From JADMIH01 sp035274425 (GTDB lineage Bacteria; Chloroflexota; Chloroflexia; QHBQ01; JADMIH01), in the NCBI GenBank assembly GCA_035274425.1, contig DATEOC010000023.1, forward strand, positions 75,787-139,786: a stretch of 64,000 nt of DNA, given 5' to 3'. How positions within the stretch are numbered: the first letter of the stretch is position 1; each line of letters begins with the position of its first letter. Below are positions 50,645-59,791 of this stretch, in pieces. Both the position numbers and the translations under genes were made by a program. Under the pieces are notes generated by a model that ran no database searches, was not told where the DNA came from, and saw only the letters and a program-made list of their open reading frames with translations.

Positions 50645-52576
50645 ATGTCGAACATTCTATTTGCGAAAAGTAGCCGGAGGTTATGGAGACCGGCCCTCAT
50701 AGCGTTATGCCTCGTATCGGTGCTGATCCCTGCTGGGTTCATAGCGTATGCTCCTCAGAGCGCCCATGCTCAGACCAGATCGTTCCACATGGACCACTAC
50801 GATACCGACATCACAGTCAACGCAGATGGCACGATGGATATTGTGGAGACTTTGTCTTATGTCTTTGACAGTGGCACCTTTCGGCGAGGCACGCGCTTCA
50901 TTCCACTGGACAAGGTTGAAGGCATCAGCAATATAAGCGTTGAAGAGGTAGGGTTTGGCCTCTATACGGAGGGGAGCTATAACGGTGATGATGCAGTATT
51001 CGGGATTGATCACACATTCGGCACAAGGAAGATAGATAATAAGCTCTATATACGCTGGGTGCATACCAACGCCGGGACCTCACGACCCAAGACCTTTCGC
51101 CTCAGCTACCACGTTACCGGCGGTATGCGTGTCTACCCTGAATTCTACCAGCTTGACTGGAATGCGATACCCCCTGACTGGGGAGGAAACATCGAATCGA
51201 GCCGGGTGACGGTCCATTTCCCAGGTAGCTTCGATACCGGCAAGCTGGACATTGCCTCGAAGCCCGACGCCGCGAGCAGCAGGGAAGCCAACAGTGTCAC
51301 ATGGTCCGCCAGCAACGTCAACAACGGCCTCGAAGTCGGCATCAAGCAGATACCTAAAGATATCTTGCAGGCCAGCAAAGCGAGTTGGCAAGATGCCGCT
51401 GATTTCAAGGAGAGGATGGAGCCTTTCCTAAATCTTGGCCTGACAGGCGCGGGCTTACTCATACTGATATTTGGCCCCCTCTGGGCTGTCAGAAAGTGGT
51501 ACAAGTATGGGCGCGACCTCCCCGTAACTCTCCACAGCGATTACGTAGCGGACACGCCCAGCGACCTTCCACCAGGACTGGTAGGTACCCTGCTGGACGA
51601 GTCGGCGGACGTGCGCGACGTCATAGCTACGATCGTGGATCAGGGCCGCAAGGGCAACCTCACCATCAACGAGCTTGAGAGCCAGGGCATCTTTTCCTCA
51701 TCCAAAGAGTTCCAATACAAGCAGACAGGAAGCAAGACCGACTACACGTTCGAGCAGATGGTGCTGGACTCCGTCTTCAAGAATGGGCCGGAGACAGGCC
51801 TCTCGGACATGAAGAACAGCTTCTACAAAGACCTCCCAGCAATCTACTCCGAGATGTATGGGGAGTTGGTAAGGCTCAAATATTTCCCTGAGGACCCCAG
51901 CGCCGTCCGCACCCGGTACATCGCCGGTGGTATAGGTTTCATCGTGCTCGGCGCGCTGGTGGTAGGCGCGTCCTATCTCATTGGTGGAGGCATCACCCTC
52001 TTCCCAATGATACCGGCAGTGGCCCTGGGCATAACGGGCATCGTGCGCATGGGCATCGCCCGGCACATGCCCCGCAAGACCGACTTTGGCTCCCAGGAGG
52101 CCCAGAAGTGGCGCGCCTTCCAGCGGTATTTAGAGGAGATACAGCGTTACACCGACGTGCAGGCCGCCGCCGACAAGTTCCAGAAGTACCTGCCTTACGC
52201 GGTCGCGTTAGGGGTAGAGAAGCAGCTAACCGCGCAGTTCAACAGCGTACCCGCCGCCATGCCTCCTTATTACATCCCCTACGGCTGGTATCCCTACGGC
52301 GCTCACCCAATGGGCACTTCCGCGAGCGGGACATCTGTAGGTGGCGGGGGAGTAGGCAATTTCGACCCCGGTGCGGCTATGCAAACTATGAGCGACTCGT
52401 TCGGCTCAGCCATGCAGAGCATGTCAGACAGCTTCACCGACATGGTGAACTCCGCATCCAGCATATTGACCAGCCAGCCCTCCAGCAGTGGGAGCGGCGG
52501 GAGTAGCGGTTGGGGCGGTGGCGGAGGCTCCTTTGGTGGCGGAGGTGGTGGCGGAGGAGGCGGTGGTGCCGATTAG
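50645..52576 (+). CDS. DUF2207 membrane protein with Gly-rich tail
   Basis: A 643-aa protein. A signal peptide/first helix (~15-37, to ANA-like HAQTRSF) is followed by the extracellular DUF2207 beta domain (FHMDHYDTDITVNADGTMDIVETLSYVFDSGTFRRGTRFIPL). A helix lies at ~260-280, then a cytosolic part (PPGLVGTLLDESADVRDVIATIVDQGRKGNLTI) and a helix pair at ~425-465. The C-terminus is rich in Tyr/Pro then Ser and finally Gly (GGGGSFGGGG...AD). This is the standard DUF2207 layout. Its role is unknown but linked here to the PspA/YdjI group; it is a candidate for the YdjH position. Confidence 0.88.
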   Translation: MSNILFAKSSRRLWRPALIALCLVSVLIPAGFIAYAPQSAHAQTRSFHMDHYDTDITVNADGTMDIVETLSYVFDSGTFRRGTRFIPLDKVEGISNISVEEVGFGLYTEGSYNGDDAVFGIDHTFGTRKIDNKLYIRWVHTNAGTSRPKTFRLSYHVTGGMRVYPEFYQLDWNAIPPDWGGNIESSRVTVHFPGSFDTGKLDIASKPDAASSREANSVTWSASNVNNGLEVGIKQIPKDILQASKASWQDAADFKERMEPFLNLGLTGAGLLILIFGPLWAVRKWYKYGRDLPVTLHSDYVADTPSDLPPGLVGTLLDESADVRDVIATIVDQGRKGNLTINELESQGIFSSSKEFQYKQTGSKTDYTFEQMVLDSVFKNGPETGLSDMKNSFYKDLPAIYSEMYGELVRLKYFPEDPSAVRTRYIAGGIGFIVLGALVVGASYLIGGGITLFPMIPAVALGITGIVRMGIARHMPRKTDFGSQEAQKWRAFQRYLEEIQRYTDVQAAADKFQKYLPYAVALGVEKQLTAQFNSVPAAMPPYYIPYGWYPYGAHPMGTSASGTSVGGGGVGNFDPGAAMQTMSDSFGSAMQSMSDSFTDMVNSASSILTSQPSSSGSGGSSGWGGGGGSFGGGGGGGGGGGAD

Positions 52577-52666
52577 CGACCATTGGTACGAAATATGCCT
52601 TGACTTCCACGCAACATACTTGGGCTATAAACCGTATGTAGAGTGGTCAATCAAGAGGAGGTAGTT

Positions 52667-53710
52667 ATGGATATAAAAGATAGGGTGATGGGCGACAAGC
52701 CCAATAGCTGGTTGCACAAGATTGCTGGCATCATACCGGGCTTCAAGGGATATGTGGACCGCGAGCGGAGGCGTGACGCCGACAAGCTCCTGCGCACGCA
52801 CCTGGCGCGGCAATATTCAGCCCAGCGCGACCGCCTCAATCGCGTGCAGCAAAGTCTGCTCAGGGCGAAGCGCATGGACCAGATAGCAGAGGTAGACCGC
52901 CTCGGAGGCGTATTCCAGCGCTTCATAGATCGCCTCAACACCGCGACGTACGGCTACACTGGTATGTTCGACCCCGTGAAGATCGAGGCCGAAGACCTGG
53001 ACCAGCTATATGCGTTCGATATGACGCTGGCTAGCGGTGTGGACCAGGCATCGGCTGCTATAAACAGTATCGAAGAGTCGGTCTCCGACAAAGAGAGCAA
53101 CGCACTCCCTTCGGCTCTAGACCGCTTCTCTGAGCTGGTGGACGACTTGAACGAAAAGCTGAACCAGCGTGGCGAGTTGCTGACGTCAGGCACCCGCGTA
53201 TCGTCCGAGCAGTTCGAGACGATGCTGGGCAACCTCAACCCCTTACCTCCATACGGCCAGGGGCAGACAGGCGGATCGGGTGCAAGCAACGCCGAGATAT
53301 ACCCTGGCAGGAGCGGCAATATGAACGCATCCACGAACATGAATACCGGCGCTGGCGGTGACGTAGCTCGTTACGGCGGAACAGGTGCGGCCAACACGGA
53401 TGGAGGCGCAGGGGTGTCGACCACCAACCTGGGAGTGGCACCTTATGAGCAGACCGAGCCGGGGATGTCGTCTCTAACCGAAGGTAACGACAGCCTCACT
53501 CCCATGCCAGCAGGTACGGATATGGGAGGTCTGGGCGCGGGACCTATACCCACGGGTGGTTCAGCAGGCACAGGCACCGAGTCCGCATCGTCTCCGGCAG
53601 TGGCCCCAGGTGCGCCCGGCCATGACATCGTAGACGGCATGAACATGGCGAACTCGCTCGACCAGGTGGCTGACGCCACCGACGACGGACGGCAGTCCGG
53701 AAGGCAGTAG
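52667..53710 (+). CDS. Coiled-coil cytosolic protein of PspA cluster
   Basis: A 347-aa protein from ATG 52667 with AGAGGAGG upstream; the frame opens 24 nt earlier at a GTG. Residues ~20-175 are helical (YVDRERRRDADKLLRTHLARQYSAQRDRLNRVQQSLL), with a short stretch FDPVKIEAEDLDQLYAFDMTL. The rest is Gly/Asn/Thr-rich and probably disordered. No membrane helix. I do not recognise the family. Its place between DUF2207 and PspA suggests it belongs to the same membrane-stress machinery. The 3' end and following gap include an AAGGCAG/TAGGCAG-type short repeat. Confidence 0.6.
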   Translation: MDIKDRVMGDKPNSWLHKIAGIIPGFKGYVDRERRRDADKLLRTHLARQYSAQRDRLNRVQQSLLRAKRMDQIAEVDRLGGVFQRFIDRLNTATYGYTGMFDPVKIEAEDLDQLYAFDMTLASGVDQASAAINSIEESVSDKESNALPSALDRFSELVDDLNEKLNQRGELLTSGTRVSSEQFETMLGNLNPLPPYGQGQTGGSGASNAEIYPGRSGNMNASTNMNTGAGGDVARYGGTGAANTDGGAGVSTTNLGVAPYEQTEPGMSSLTEGNDSLTPMPAGTDMGGLGAGPIPTGGSAGTGTESASSPAVAPGAPGHDIVDGMNMANSLDQVADATDDGRQSGRQ

Positions 53711-53780
53711 GCAGAAAGCAGTAGGCAGTACATGCCGACAAGATCGAAATTCGCAATCACAATAAGGAGGACACAAAACA

Positions 53781-54542
53781 ATGGCAATCCTGGAGAGAAT
53801 ATCTACTATGCTAAGGGCTAATATCAACGCTATGCTCGATGCGGCGGAAGACCCGGAGATCATGCTTAGCCAGATACTCCGCGACATGGAGACGGAGATA
53901 GGCAAGGCGCGCACGCAGGTGGCCGAGATGATGGCCCAGGAGCGCCTCTTCCGCGACGACCTCAAGGAGGAAGAGGACAAGGCGCGCCACCTAGAAAGCC
54001 GCGCCGAGCACTACATCCGCCAGGGCAACGACACGATGGCCCGCGAGGCCCTCAAGCGCAAGGCCGATGCGGACGCCAATATGGCCGTGATACAGCAGCA
54101 GCTTTCCGCCCAGAGCGAAATGGTAGCCCGCCTGCGAGAGCAGCTTGAGGCCCTGCAAGAGAAGCACAAGCAATCGGTCGCCAACCGCGATAACCTTCTG
54201 GCCCGTTATCGCCGCGCTAAGGTCCAGCAGCAGGTCAGCAAAAGTATGACCGACCTGGACGTTACCGACTACAGCGGCGACCTCGCTCGAATGGAGCGTC
54301 GAATCCACATGGCCGAGGCCCGCGCAGGTGCGGAGGCCGAGCTAACCAGCGACGCGATGGGCGATGATCTCGATGATGCCTTCGACGACGCTGAGCGCGG
54401 CTCGCAAGTAGACGACGCCCTGGCCGCCCTCAAAGCGCGCATGGGCATGGGCGGGGACGGCACTTCCAGCTCCGGCGGCTCATCGAGCGCAGGGAGCGAT
54501 ACGGGCGAAGGCACCCGCAACCTGAGCCAGACCCAGAGTTGA
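53781..54542 (+). CDS. pspA: PspA/IM30 family membrane-remodelling protein
   Basis: A 253-aa ESCRT-III-like coiled-coil protein. The amphipathic N-terminal helix and RISTMLRANINAMLDAAEDPEIMLSQILRDMETEI match PspA/Vipp1 helix 0-1, with the conserved D-P-x-x-M. Long charged helices follow to ~190. The tail after ~225 is Gly/Ser-rich. Members coat damaged membrane and dampen proton leakage. A strong Shine-Dalgarno (AAGGAGG) is present. A YdjI-like gene follows after an inverted repeat. Confidence 0.95.
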   Translation: MAILERISTMLRANINAMLDAAEDPEIMLSQILRDMETEIGKARTQVAEMMAQERLFRDDLKEEEDKARHLESRAEHYIRQGNDTMAREALKRKADADANMAVIQQQLSAQSEMVARLREQLEALQEKHKQSVANRDNLLARYRRAKVQQQVSKSMTDLDVTDYSGDLARMERRIHMAEARAGAEAELTSDAMGDDLDDAFDDAERGSQVDDALAALKARMGMGGDGTSSSGGSSSAGSDTGEGTRNLSQTQS

Positions 54543-54548
54543 CGATTC

Positions 54549-54708
54549 TAATCACAAAGAGCACAAAGACACGAAGGCCACGAAGATTTTTTATGGTTTA
54601 GAACAGAGGTAAGGTCTCTACATTAGGGATGGAGAAACCCTCTCAACTTGGAGATAAAACCCATAAATAATCTTCGTGGCCTTTGTGTCTTTGTGCTCTT
54701 TGTGATTA
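54549..54708. repeat. Near-perfect 48-bp inverted repeat (ACACGAAGGCCACGAAG type)
   Basis: Arms 54549-54596 and 54661-54708 match with two mismatches, enclosing about 64 nt. The unit CACAAAGAGCACAAAGACAC also occurs near 9194 and, reversed, near 9263. It separates pspA from the YdjI-like gene and could terminate or process the transcript. Confidence 0.88.
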
Positions 54709-54747
54709 AACTGCTGTACGAGCTAATAGCATATAGGAGAAGAAGAT

Positions 54748-55791
54748 ATGGCGTTATTAGATGTAATTGAGTTTCTGGACCCGACGGGGCGGCAGATTGT
54801 GCATCGCGTGCCGGAGGGTGGCTCAGGTGAGTTCAGGCTGGGGTCGCAGCTTACGGTGCGTGAGAGCCAGACGGCGGTATTCTTCCGCGACGGCAAGGCG
54901 CTCGACGTGTTCGGGCCGGGCCGCCACACCCTCTCCACCGCCAACATCCCCTTACTCGCCAACCTGATAAGCATCCCCTTCGGCGGCAAGTCTCCCTTCC
55001 GCGCCGAGGTGGTATTCGTCAATATGGCCGACTTGCTCGATATGAAGTGGGGCACACAGGAGCCTGTGGTCTTCCGCGACAGCGAGTTTGGGATGGTGCG
55101 CCTGCGCGCCTTCGGCACGTACGCTATGGCGGTGGCAGACCCACAGCTTTTCGTCAACAAGGTGGTGGGCACGCAGGGGCTTTACGAGACCTCCCAGATA
55201 GAGGACTACCTGCGCAACATCATCGTCTCTCGTTTCAACGACATCATGGGCGAGATGATGAAGACCCTCCTCGACCTCCCCGCCCAGTACAACGAGGTAG
55301 GCGCGGGGCTGCGGGCCAGCGTCACCGATGACTTCGGCAACCTGGGCCTCAACCTGAAGGCTCTGTACGTCACGTCTATCACCCCGCCGGAGGAAGTGCA
55401 GAAGCGCATTGACGAGCGCTCGAGCATGGGCGCGATAGGCGACATGAATCGCTACATGCAATACCAGGCGGCCCAGGCGATGGGTGGGCTGGCGCAGGGC
55501 GGCGATGGTGGTGACGGCGGTGGAAGCAATATAGCAGGCGCTGCCGGCGCGGGCATGGGTCTCGGTGCCGGTATGGGTATAGGCGCTGGGATGGCGCAGA
55601 TCATCGCCCAGGGTATGCAGGGTGGCTTGCCCAATAACCAGGGCCAGAGTCAAGGTCAGCAGCAAGCAGCCTCCGGCCAGCAGGACAACCCGGTCGAGCG
55701 TCTAAAGCAACTCAAAGAGATGCTCGATGCAGGCCTCATCACCCAGGAGATGTACGACGCCAAGCGCAATGATATCCTGTCTAGAATGTAA
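54748..55791 (+). CDS. SPFH/YdjI-like (virion core protein-like) with SHOCT tail
   Basis: A 347-aa protein. MALLDVIEFLDPTGRQIVHRVPEGGSGEFRLGSQLTVRESQTAVFFRDGKALDVFGPGRHTL is the signature start of YdjI-type SPFH proteins. The band-7-like domain runs to about 230 (LRASVTDDFGNLGLNLKALYVTSITPPEEVQKRIDERSSMGA). A Gly/Ala/Met-rich middle follows, and a C-terminal SHOCT module (ERLKQLKEMLDAGLITQEMYDAKRNDIL). In Bacillus, YdjI helps bring PspA to the membrane; a similar role is inferred from the neighbouring pspA. Shine-Dalgarno AGGAG. Confidence 0.92.
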   Translation: MALLDVIEFLDPTGRQIVHRVPEGGSGEFRLGSQLTVRESQTAVFFRDGKALDVFGPGRHTLSTANIPLLANLISIPFGGKSPFRAEVVFVNMADLLDMKWGTQEPVVFRDSEFGMVRLRAFGTYAMAVADPQLFVNKVVGTQGLYETSQIEDYLRNIIVSRFNDIMGEMMKTLLDLPAQYNEVGAGLRASVTDDFGNLGLNLKALYVTSITPPEEVQKRIDERSSMGAIGDMNRYMQYQAAQAMGGLAQGGDGGDGGGSNIAGAAGAGMGLGAGMGIGAGMAQIIAQGMQGGLPNNQGQSQGQQQAASGQQDNPVERLKQLKEMLDAGLITQEMYDAKRNDILSRM

Positions 55792-55798
55792 GGTCTCT

Positions 55799-55847
55799 AT
55801 AAAAGAAGGTAGAGGCGCGCCTCAGACGCGCCTCTACCTTCTTTTAT
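55799..55847. terminator. 21-bp bidirectional terminator hairpin
   Basis: Arms 55799-55819 and 55827-55847 are perfectly complementary with a 7-nt loop and carry AAAA/TTTT at the outer end, so it can act in both directions between the convergent YdjI-like and DUF2142-like genes. Confidence 0.87.
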
Positions 55848-55874
55848 GGAGACAGAAGATGTTGGCCGTATTCA

Positions 55875-57320
55875 CTATGGGTTCAGTGCGGGCAATACTA
55901 CCCAGATTATCGCATAGAGATTCAACGCGAGTAGCCCCACCGACACAATAACGACAGAACTATCCGATAAGAGGGCGCGCCAGCGGCTTAGAGCCACCGG
56001 TTGCACTGCGCCTCGGCCCAATATTAGTCCCCCCAGGCCCAGGCCCAGTAGCAAACAGACGCTGGAAAGAGCAGGATACATCTCTCGGCCCTGCCATGCC
56101 ACCAGGTAGGTGCTCGACTGAACGATAAATGCGTAAAGAAGCGCCACCGTCAGGAGTAGCACGAAGGTGCTCCCCCGCTGGCCCCAGCTTAATGCGCGGC
56201 GCGCTACCAGATATACTCCACCTGTCACTGCAAGCAAGGTCGCTATAATAAAAGCGGAATATATCCAGTCAGGCATAAATACCTGCTGCCAGCCGTATAC
56301 TCCCCAGAAAGAATTCCAGAGCATCTCGCGAAACGGCTCCTGGAACCAAAAGAGATCGGCCAGGGAATAAACGCCGTCAGGAGGCATCATCGCGTACCAG
56401 GCACCCAGGGCAAGTGGATCTCCATAGACCACCCACTTGTAGATATATAGCCAGCCACCGATCAGAGATGCAAGCGCACCAACTATCGTAAGGTCTCGCA
56501 GGAATGCCCAACGCCCTCTCTGCCTGCGCACCCAAAGGACCCAAAGCGCCGGTAAGGCGAGAGGGAGCACGCTTAACTTGCTTACTAATGCCAACCCAAA
56601 TGCCACACCAATCCAGAATATCCTCTTGTCGCTATGGGGGCGCATGAGGTGTAGCGAGAGCAGCCATACGACAAATGCGCTTATCAGGTCGGCCAGGTTT
56701 TCATTGGAAATGCTCGCGCGGATAAAGTTGGCCTGGGGTATCAAGGCAGCAAAAGCCGTTGCACTGAGGGGCACTATGGCAGGCGCGGGCCAGGGTACAA
56801 TCGCTCGCGCTGTAGCATACGTCAGCACTATCAGGCCCAGCCCCAACAGCACAGAATAGAAACGTAACATATAGACTGTGAAAGGCCACCTATCTTCGGG
56901 AGGGTGAAGCAGCACTGCTAGGTCTATACCGGGCTGGCGGTTAGGTCTTACATATACAGGAGGGGCTAAAGGTGCCCGTAAATCTTTGCTTGTCAGCGTC
57001 CGCCCGGTGGCAACGGCAAACGCCGCTACCAAATAATAGAGAGGTGGCTCGAATGACTCATATGTATAGCTGCTTGGCGTGATGTCCGGCACCTTGCCGA
57101 AGTTAACGATGTGCTCTATGTAGGCGAGGTGGCTGAACTCATCAGGCGCTTCGCCATAGGGCGTAACAACAGCAAAACCATATGCCGATGCCAGATAGAG
57201 TGCGATCAGCGCAAGCAGAGCCACCCGCTCCCTACGCTTGTCAGGGGCCAGTGGAATAGTTATAGAGGCTTCCTGTACAGAAACGTGAGAGTTAGTAGCC
57301 TCAGGAGACAGGGCGGACAT
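55875..57320 (-). CDS. DUF2142/GT39-like polytopic membrane protein
   Basis: A 481-aa protein with about 11 helices. The first extracellular loop reads VTPYGEAPDEFSHLAYIEHIVNFGKVP, matching the P-D-E-x-x-H motif of DUF2142 and related GT39-type (C-type glycosyltransferase fold) enzymes, and is followed by SFEPPLYYLVAA. These are thought to transfer sugars from polyprenyl phosphates. It stands alone between two convergent/divergent neighbours. Substrate unknown; probably surface glycan or glycoprotein assembly, in keeping with the nearby SLH proteins. Confidence 0.8.
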   Translation of the reverse strand: MSALSPEATNSHVSVQEASITIPLAPDKRRERVALLALIALYLASAYGFAVVTPYGEAPDEFSHLAYIEHIVNFGKVPDITPSSYTYESFEPPLYYLVAAFAVATGRTLTSKDLRAPLAPPVYVRPNRQPGIDLAVLLHPPEDRWPFTVYMLRFYSVLLGLGLIVLTYATARAIVPWPAPAIVPLSATAFAALIPQANFIRASISNENLADLISAFVVWLLSLHLMRPHSDKRIFWIGVAFGLALVSKLSVLPLALPALWVLWVRRQRGRWAFLRDLTIVGALASLIGGWLYIYKWVVYGDPLALGAWYAMMPPDGVYSLADLFWFQEPFREMLWNSFWGVYGWQQVFMPDWIYSAFIIATLLAVTGGVYLVARRALSWGQRGSTFVLLLTVALLYAFIVQSSTYLVAWQGREMYPALSSVCLLLGLGLGGLILGRGAVQPVALSRWRALLSDSSVVIVSVGLLALNLYAIIWVVLPALNP

Positions 57321-57389
57321 GGGAAAATTATAGCAACAATAAACCCCGTAGTAAAAGCCAAGCTAGATGCCTATAGGGCTACGACATCT

Positions 57390-57419
57390 TTGCCCCTGGC
57401 CTATCGGCTATGGTATAAT
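57390..57419 (+). promoter_or_regulatory. Putative promoter of the DedA gene
   Basis: TTGCCC (57390-57395), an 18-nt spacer and a perfect TATAAT (57414-57419) face the DedA gene, with a leader of about 90 nt. Confidence 0.55.
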
Positions 57420-57515
57420 CGCGTCTAATGAAGTCAATTACGGTGCCATAGAGCGCCCGGCTCTACACAGCATCAGGGAAATGCATACCTACGGAGAAAG
57501 AATAGGAGGCGATTT

Positions 57516-58163
57516 TTGGAGTTTCTTCACCACATCGAGGATGCGTACATCTGGCCTTTTATAGAGAATATCTACAACACCTTCCAGTGGCTTGGCGTCG
57601 TCATTATGATGGCGATAGAGAGCGCGTGCATACCTCTCCCCAGCGAAATCATCATGCCCTTCGCTGGGGCATATCTTGTCAACGGCGGTGGCGATTGGGT
57701 AGGCATATTGCTGGCGGGTTTCTACGGAGCGCTAGGGTGTACCATCGGCTCGATCCTCGCCTACTGGGTGGGGGCTAAAGGCGGTAGGCCCATAGTCGAG
57801 AAGTACGGCAAGTATGTGCTCATCAACAAGCACCACCTGCATACAGCCGACAAGTGGTTCGAGAAGCACGGCGAGGCTACGGCATTCTTCTCCAGGCTCA
57901 TCCCCGTCGTGCGCACATTCATCTCCTTCCCGGCGGGTGTGGCGCGCATGAACTTCGCCAAGTTCGTCATTTATACCTTCCTGGGGTCATTCCCCTGGTC
58001 GGCAGGGTTAGCATGGGCGGGTGCGGTGTGGAACCCCCGCGACATACGCAACGCCCTGCGCCCTTTTGACATCCCTATAATCCTCGTCATCCTGGCTCTC
58101 ATAGCTTGGTTCGTAATACGCAGCCTCCGCAACCGGAGGCTGGCTAAGACCGAGGCGGCGTAA
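57516..58163 (+). CDS. DedA family membrane protein
   Basis: A 215-aa DedA/VTT-domain protein from TTG 57516, with TAGGAGG 6 nt upstream. Family motifs are ESACIPLPSEIIMPFAGAYL (re-entrant helix with conserved E and P), GALGCTIGSILAYWVGAKGGRP, WFEKHGEATAFFSRLIPVVRTFISFPAGVARM (F-x-R-x-x-P-x-x-R-x-x-x-x-x-x-A-G), and NFAKFVIYTFLGSFPWS. DedA proteins recycle undecaprenyl phosphate or scramble lipids across the membrane. The length is usual. A stand-alone gene next to other envelope genes. Confidence 0.96.
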   Translation: MEFLHHIEDAYIWPFIENIYNTFQWLGVVIMMAIESACIPLPSEIIMPFAGAYLVNGGGDWVGILLAGFYGALGCTIGSILAYWVGAKGGRPIVEKYGKYVLINKHHLHTADKWFEKHGEATAFFSRLIPVVRTFISFPAGVARMNFAKFVIYTFLGSFPWSAGLAWAGAVWNPRDIRNALRPFDIPIILVILALIAWFVIRSLRNRRLAKTEAA

Positions 58164-58242
58164 CAATTTTGGATCTTAGATTTTAGATTATGGATTGATT
58201 AGCATTCTGGGTAAAGCCAACAGGCACAAAGAGGCAATCACG

Positions 58243-59709
58243 ATGGAGCTACAAGCCACAAAATCCGAAATCCAAAATCCAAAATCCAAAATCGCCACAG
58301 CTCTCGCCCTGACACTCCTGCTAGTGTCCGCCACAGCACGTGCCGACGTAGCTCCGCCTGAGATGCCTCCCGGCAGCAATATCAGCCCCGGCGGCCAGAC
58401 ACAGGTGGTGATGAGCGCCGAGCGGGTAGTCATCGAAGCACAGCCTTCAGAAGACAGCGCAACGGGCAAGGTCACGGCGGACTTCGTGATGCGCAACACG
58501 GGTCCCGCCGACGAGCAGCTAAACGTGCGCTTCCCCCTGGGCGACCCCAGCGGGCGCGGCGACATCTTCAGCGAGTTCCCCACAGTGGAGAATTTCGCAG
58601 TCAGCGTGGGCGGCAACATCCTCCCTACCACTGTAATCACCACACCCAACCCTGCCACCAATGAGGGGCAAACAGAGCCTCTAAAATGGGCCGCGTTCGA
58701 CGTAACCTTCCCCATAGCGCAGGACGTCACGATTAACGTGACCTATACCATCAGGGCTACCGGCTACCCACCCTCGGCCCGCTTCGCATACGTGCTCGAA
58801 ACTGGTGCGGGGTGGAAAGATGCCATCGGCTCGGCGGACGTCGTGCTCCGCCTCCCTTACCAGGCCACCAACCAGAACGTCTTCTACGAAGAGACCAGCC
58901 CCGGCAGCCGACTAAACGGCAATGAGGTGCGCTGGCACTGGGATAACCTGGAACCTACCTCTCAAGACAACCTCCGCGTGACGATACTCGCCCCCAAGGC
59001 CTGGCAAGCCATCCTGGATGCGCGGGCAGCTGTGCAGTCAAAGCCAGGCGAAGCGAGTGCACTCGCAACTCTCGCCAGGGCGTATAACGCAGCTATCACC
59101 ACAAAGTTTCCTACGGAGCAGCATGACCCCTTCGCTACGCTGAGCGAGGAGACCTACGAGCGCGCTGTCGTGGCCGACCCCAAATCAGCGCCCTTGCGCG
59201 TCGAGTACGCGCGCACCCTCTGGGACCACATGTTCTTACCGGTAAAAATCCCCCAGGACGACCCTAATCTCCGCCGGGTGGTAGCGGAGATTAGCGAGGC
59301 GCTCGCTATTGACCCTCAGAACGCGGAAGCTAAGAAGTTGCTCGCCGAGGTCCAGTCCAACGTCGAGGGCACCATTGTGCTGCCGACCCCGGTCAATAGA
59401 GCGCAGGCATCGCCTACATCGAGCCAGGGTCAGGCAAAAGGGTCTCCGAGTGTGGGAAGCACAGCTACCACCGCCGCGACTCCCACAACAGAAGTCACTG
59501 TCGACGTTGCACCGACCAGGACATCTCTCCCGCCAGTGCAGACTATCGTAGTCCGCCCATCACCTACAACTTCAGGTGGGGCCTCATCACAGGCTAATAG
59601 CGCGGGCACTGTGCTGCTGGTGATAGGGATTATCGCGCTCCCGGTGATCGCTGCCATAGCGACTTTTCTGCTGGTTACCCGCAGGCGGGAGCAATCGGGG
59701 CCGCGCTAG
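58243..59709 (+). CDS. Secreted, C-terminally membrane-anchored protein with TPR-like part
   Basis: A 488-aa protein from ATG 58243; the frame opens 48 nt earlier. The signal peptide hydrophobic core (ATALALTLLLVSATARA) is preceded by SEIQNPKSKI, encoded by AATCCAA heptamers (58262-58292). An extracellular beta domain (~35-260) follows with VVIEAQPSEDSATGKVTADFVMRNTGPADEQLNVRFPL and WHWDNLEPTSQDNLRVTI, resembling DUF4424-like domains. A helical TPR-like part (~275-385) and a Thr/Pro linker come next. A final helix (VLLVIGIIALPVIAAIATFLLV) and basic tail anchor it. Function unknown. Confidence 0.72.
   Translation: MELQATKSEIQNPKSKIATALALTLLLVSATARADVAPPEMPPGSNISPGGQTQVVMSAERVVIEAQPSEDSATGKVTADFVMRNTGPADEQLNVRFPLGDPSGRGDIFSEFPTVENFAVSVGGNILPTTVITTPNPATNEGQTEPLKWAAFDVTFPIAQDVTINVTYTIRATGYPPSARFAYVLETGAGWKDAIGSADVVLRLPYQATNQNVFYEETSPGSRLNGNEVRWHWDNLEPTSQDNLRVTILAPKAWQAILDARAAVQSKPGEASALATLARAYNAAITTKFPTEQHDPFATLSEETYERAVVADPKSAPLRVEYARTLWDHMFLPVKIPQDDPNLRRVVAEISEALAIDPQNAEAKKLLAEVQSNVEGTIVLPTPVNRAQASPTSSQGQAKGSPSVGSTATTAATPTTEVTVDVAPTRTSLPPVQTIVVRPSPTTSGGASSQANSAGTVLLVIGIIALPVIAAIATFLLVTRRREQSGPR
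58262..58292. repeat. AATCCAA heptamer array inside a signal-peptide-coding region
   Basis: Four AATCCAA/AATCCGA units are translated as KSEIQNPKSKI. The same unit encodes KSKIQNPKSKI at the left edge of the window. Confidence 0.9.
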
Positions 59710-59731
59710 ATAGCGCACGAATTCTTGATCT

Positions 59732-59778
59732 TTACCTAACAAAAATCACCTCTCTCGGCGGTGATTTTTGTTAGGTAA
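59732..59778. terminator. 19-bp bidirectional terminator hairpin
   Basis: Arms 59732-59750 and 59760-59778 are perfectly complementary with a 9-nt loop and include A5/T5 runs. It lies between convergent genes (secreted protein and GT4). Confidence 0.87.
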
Positions 59779-59791
59779 CTGAATTATGAGT

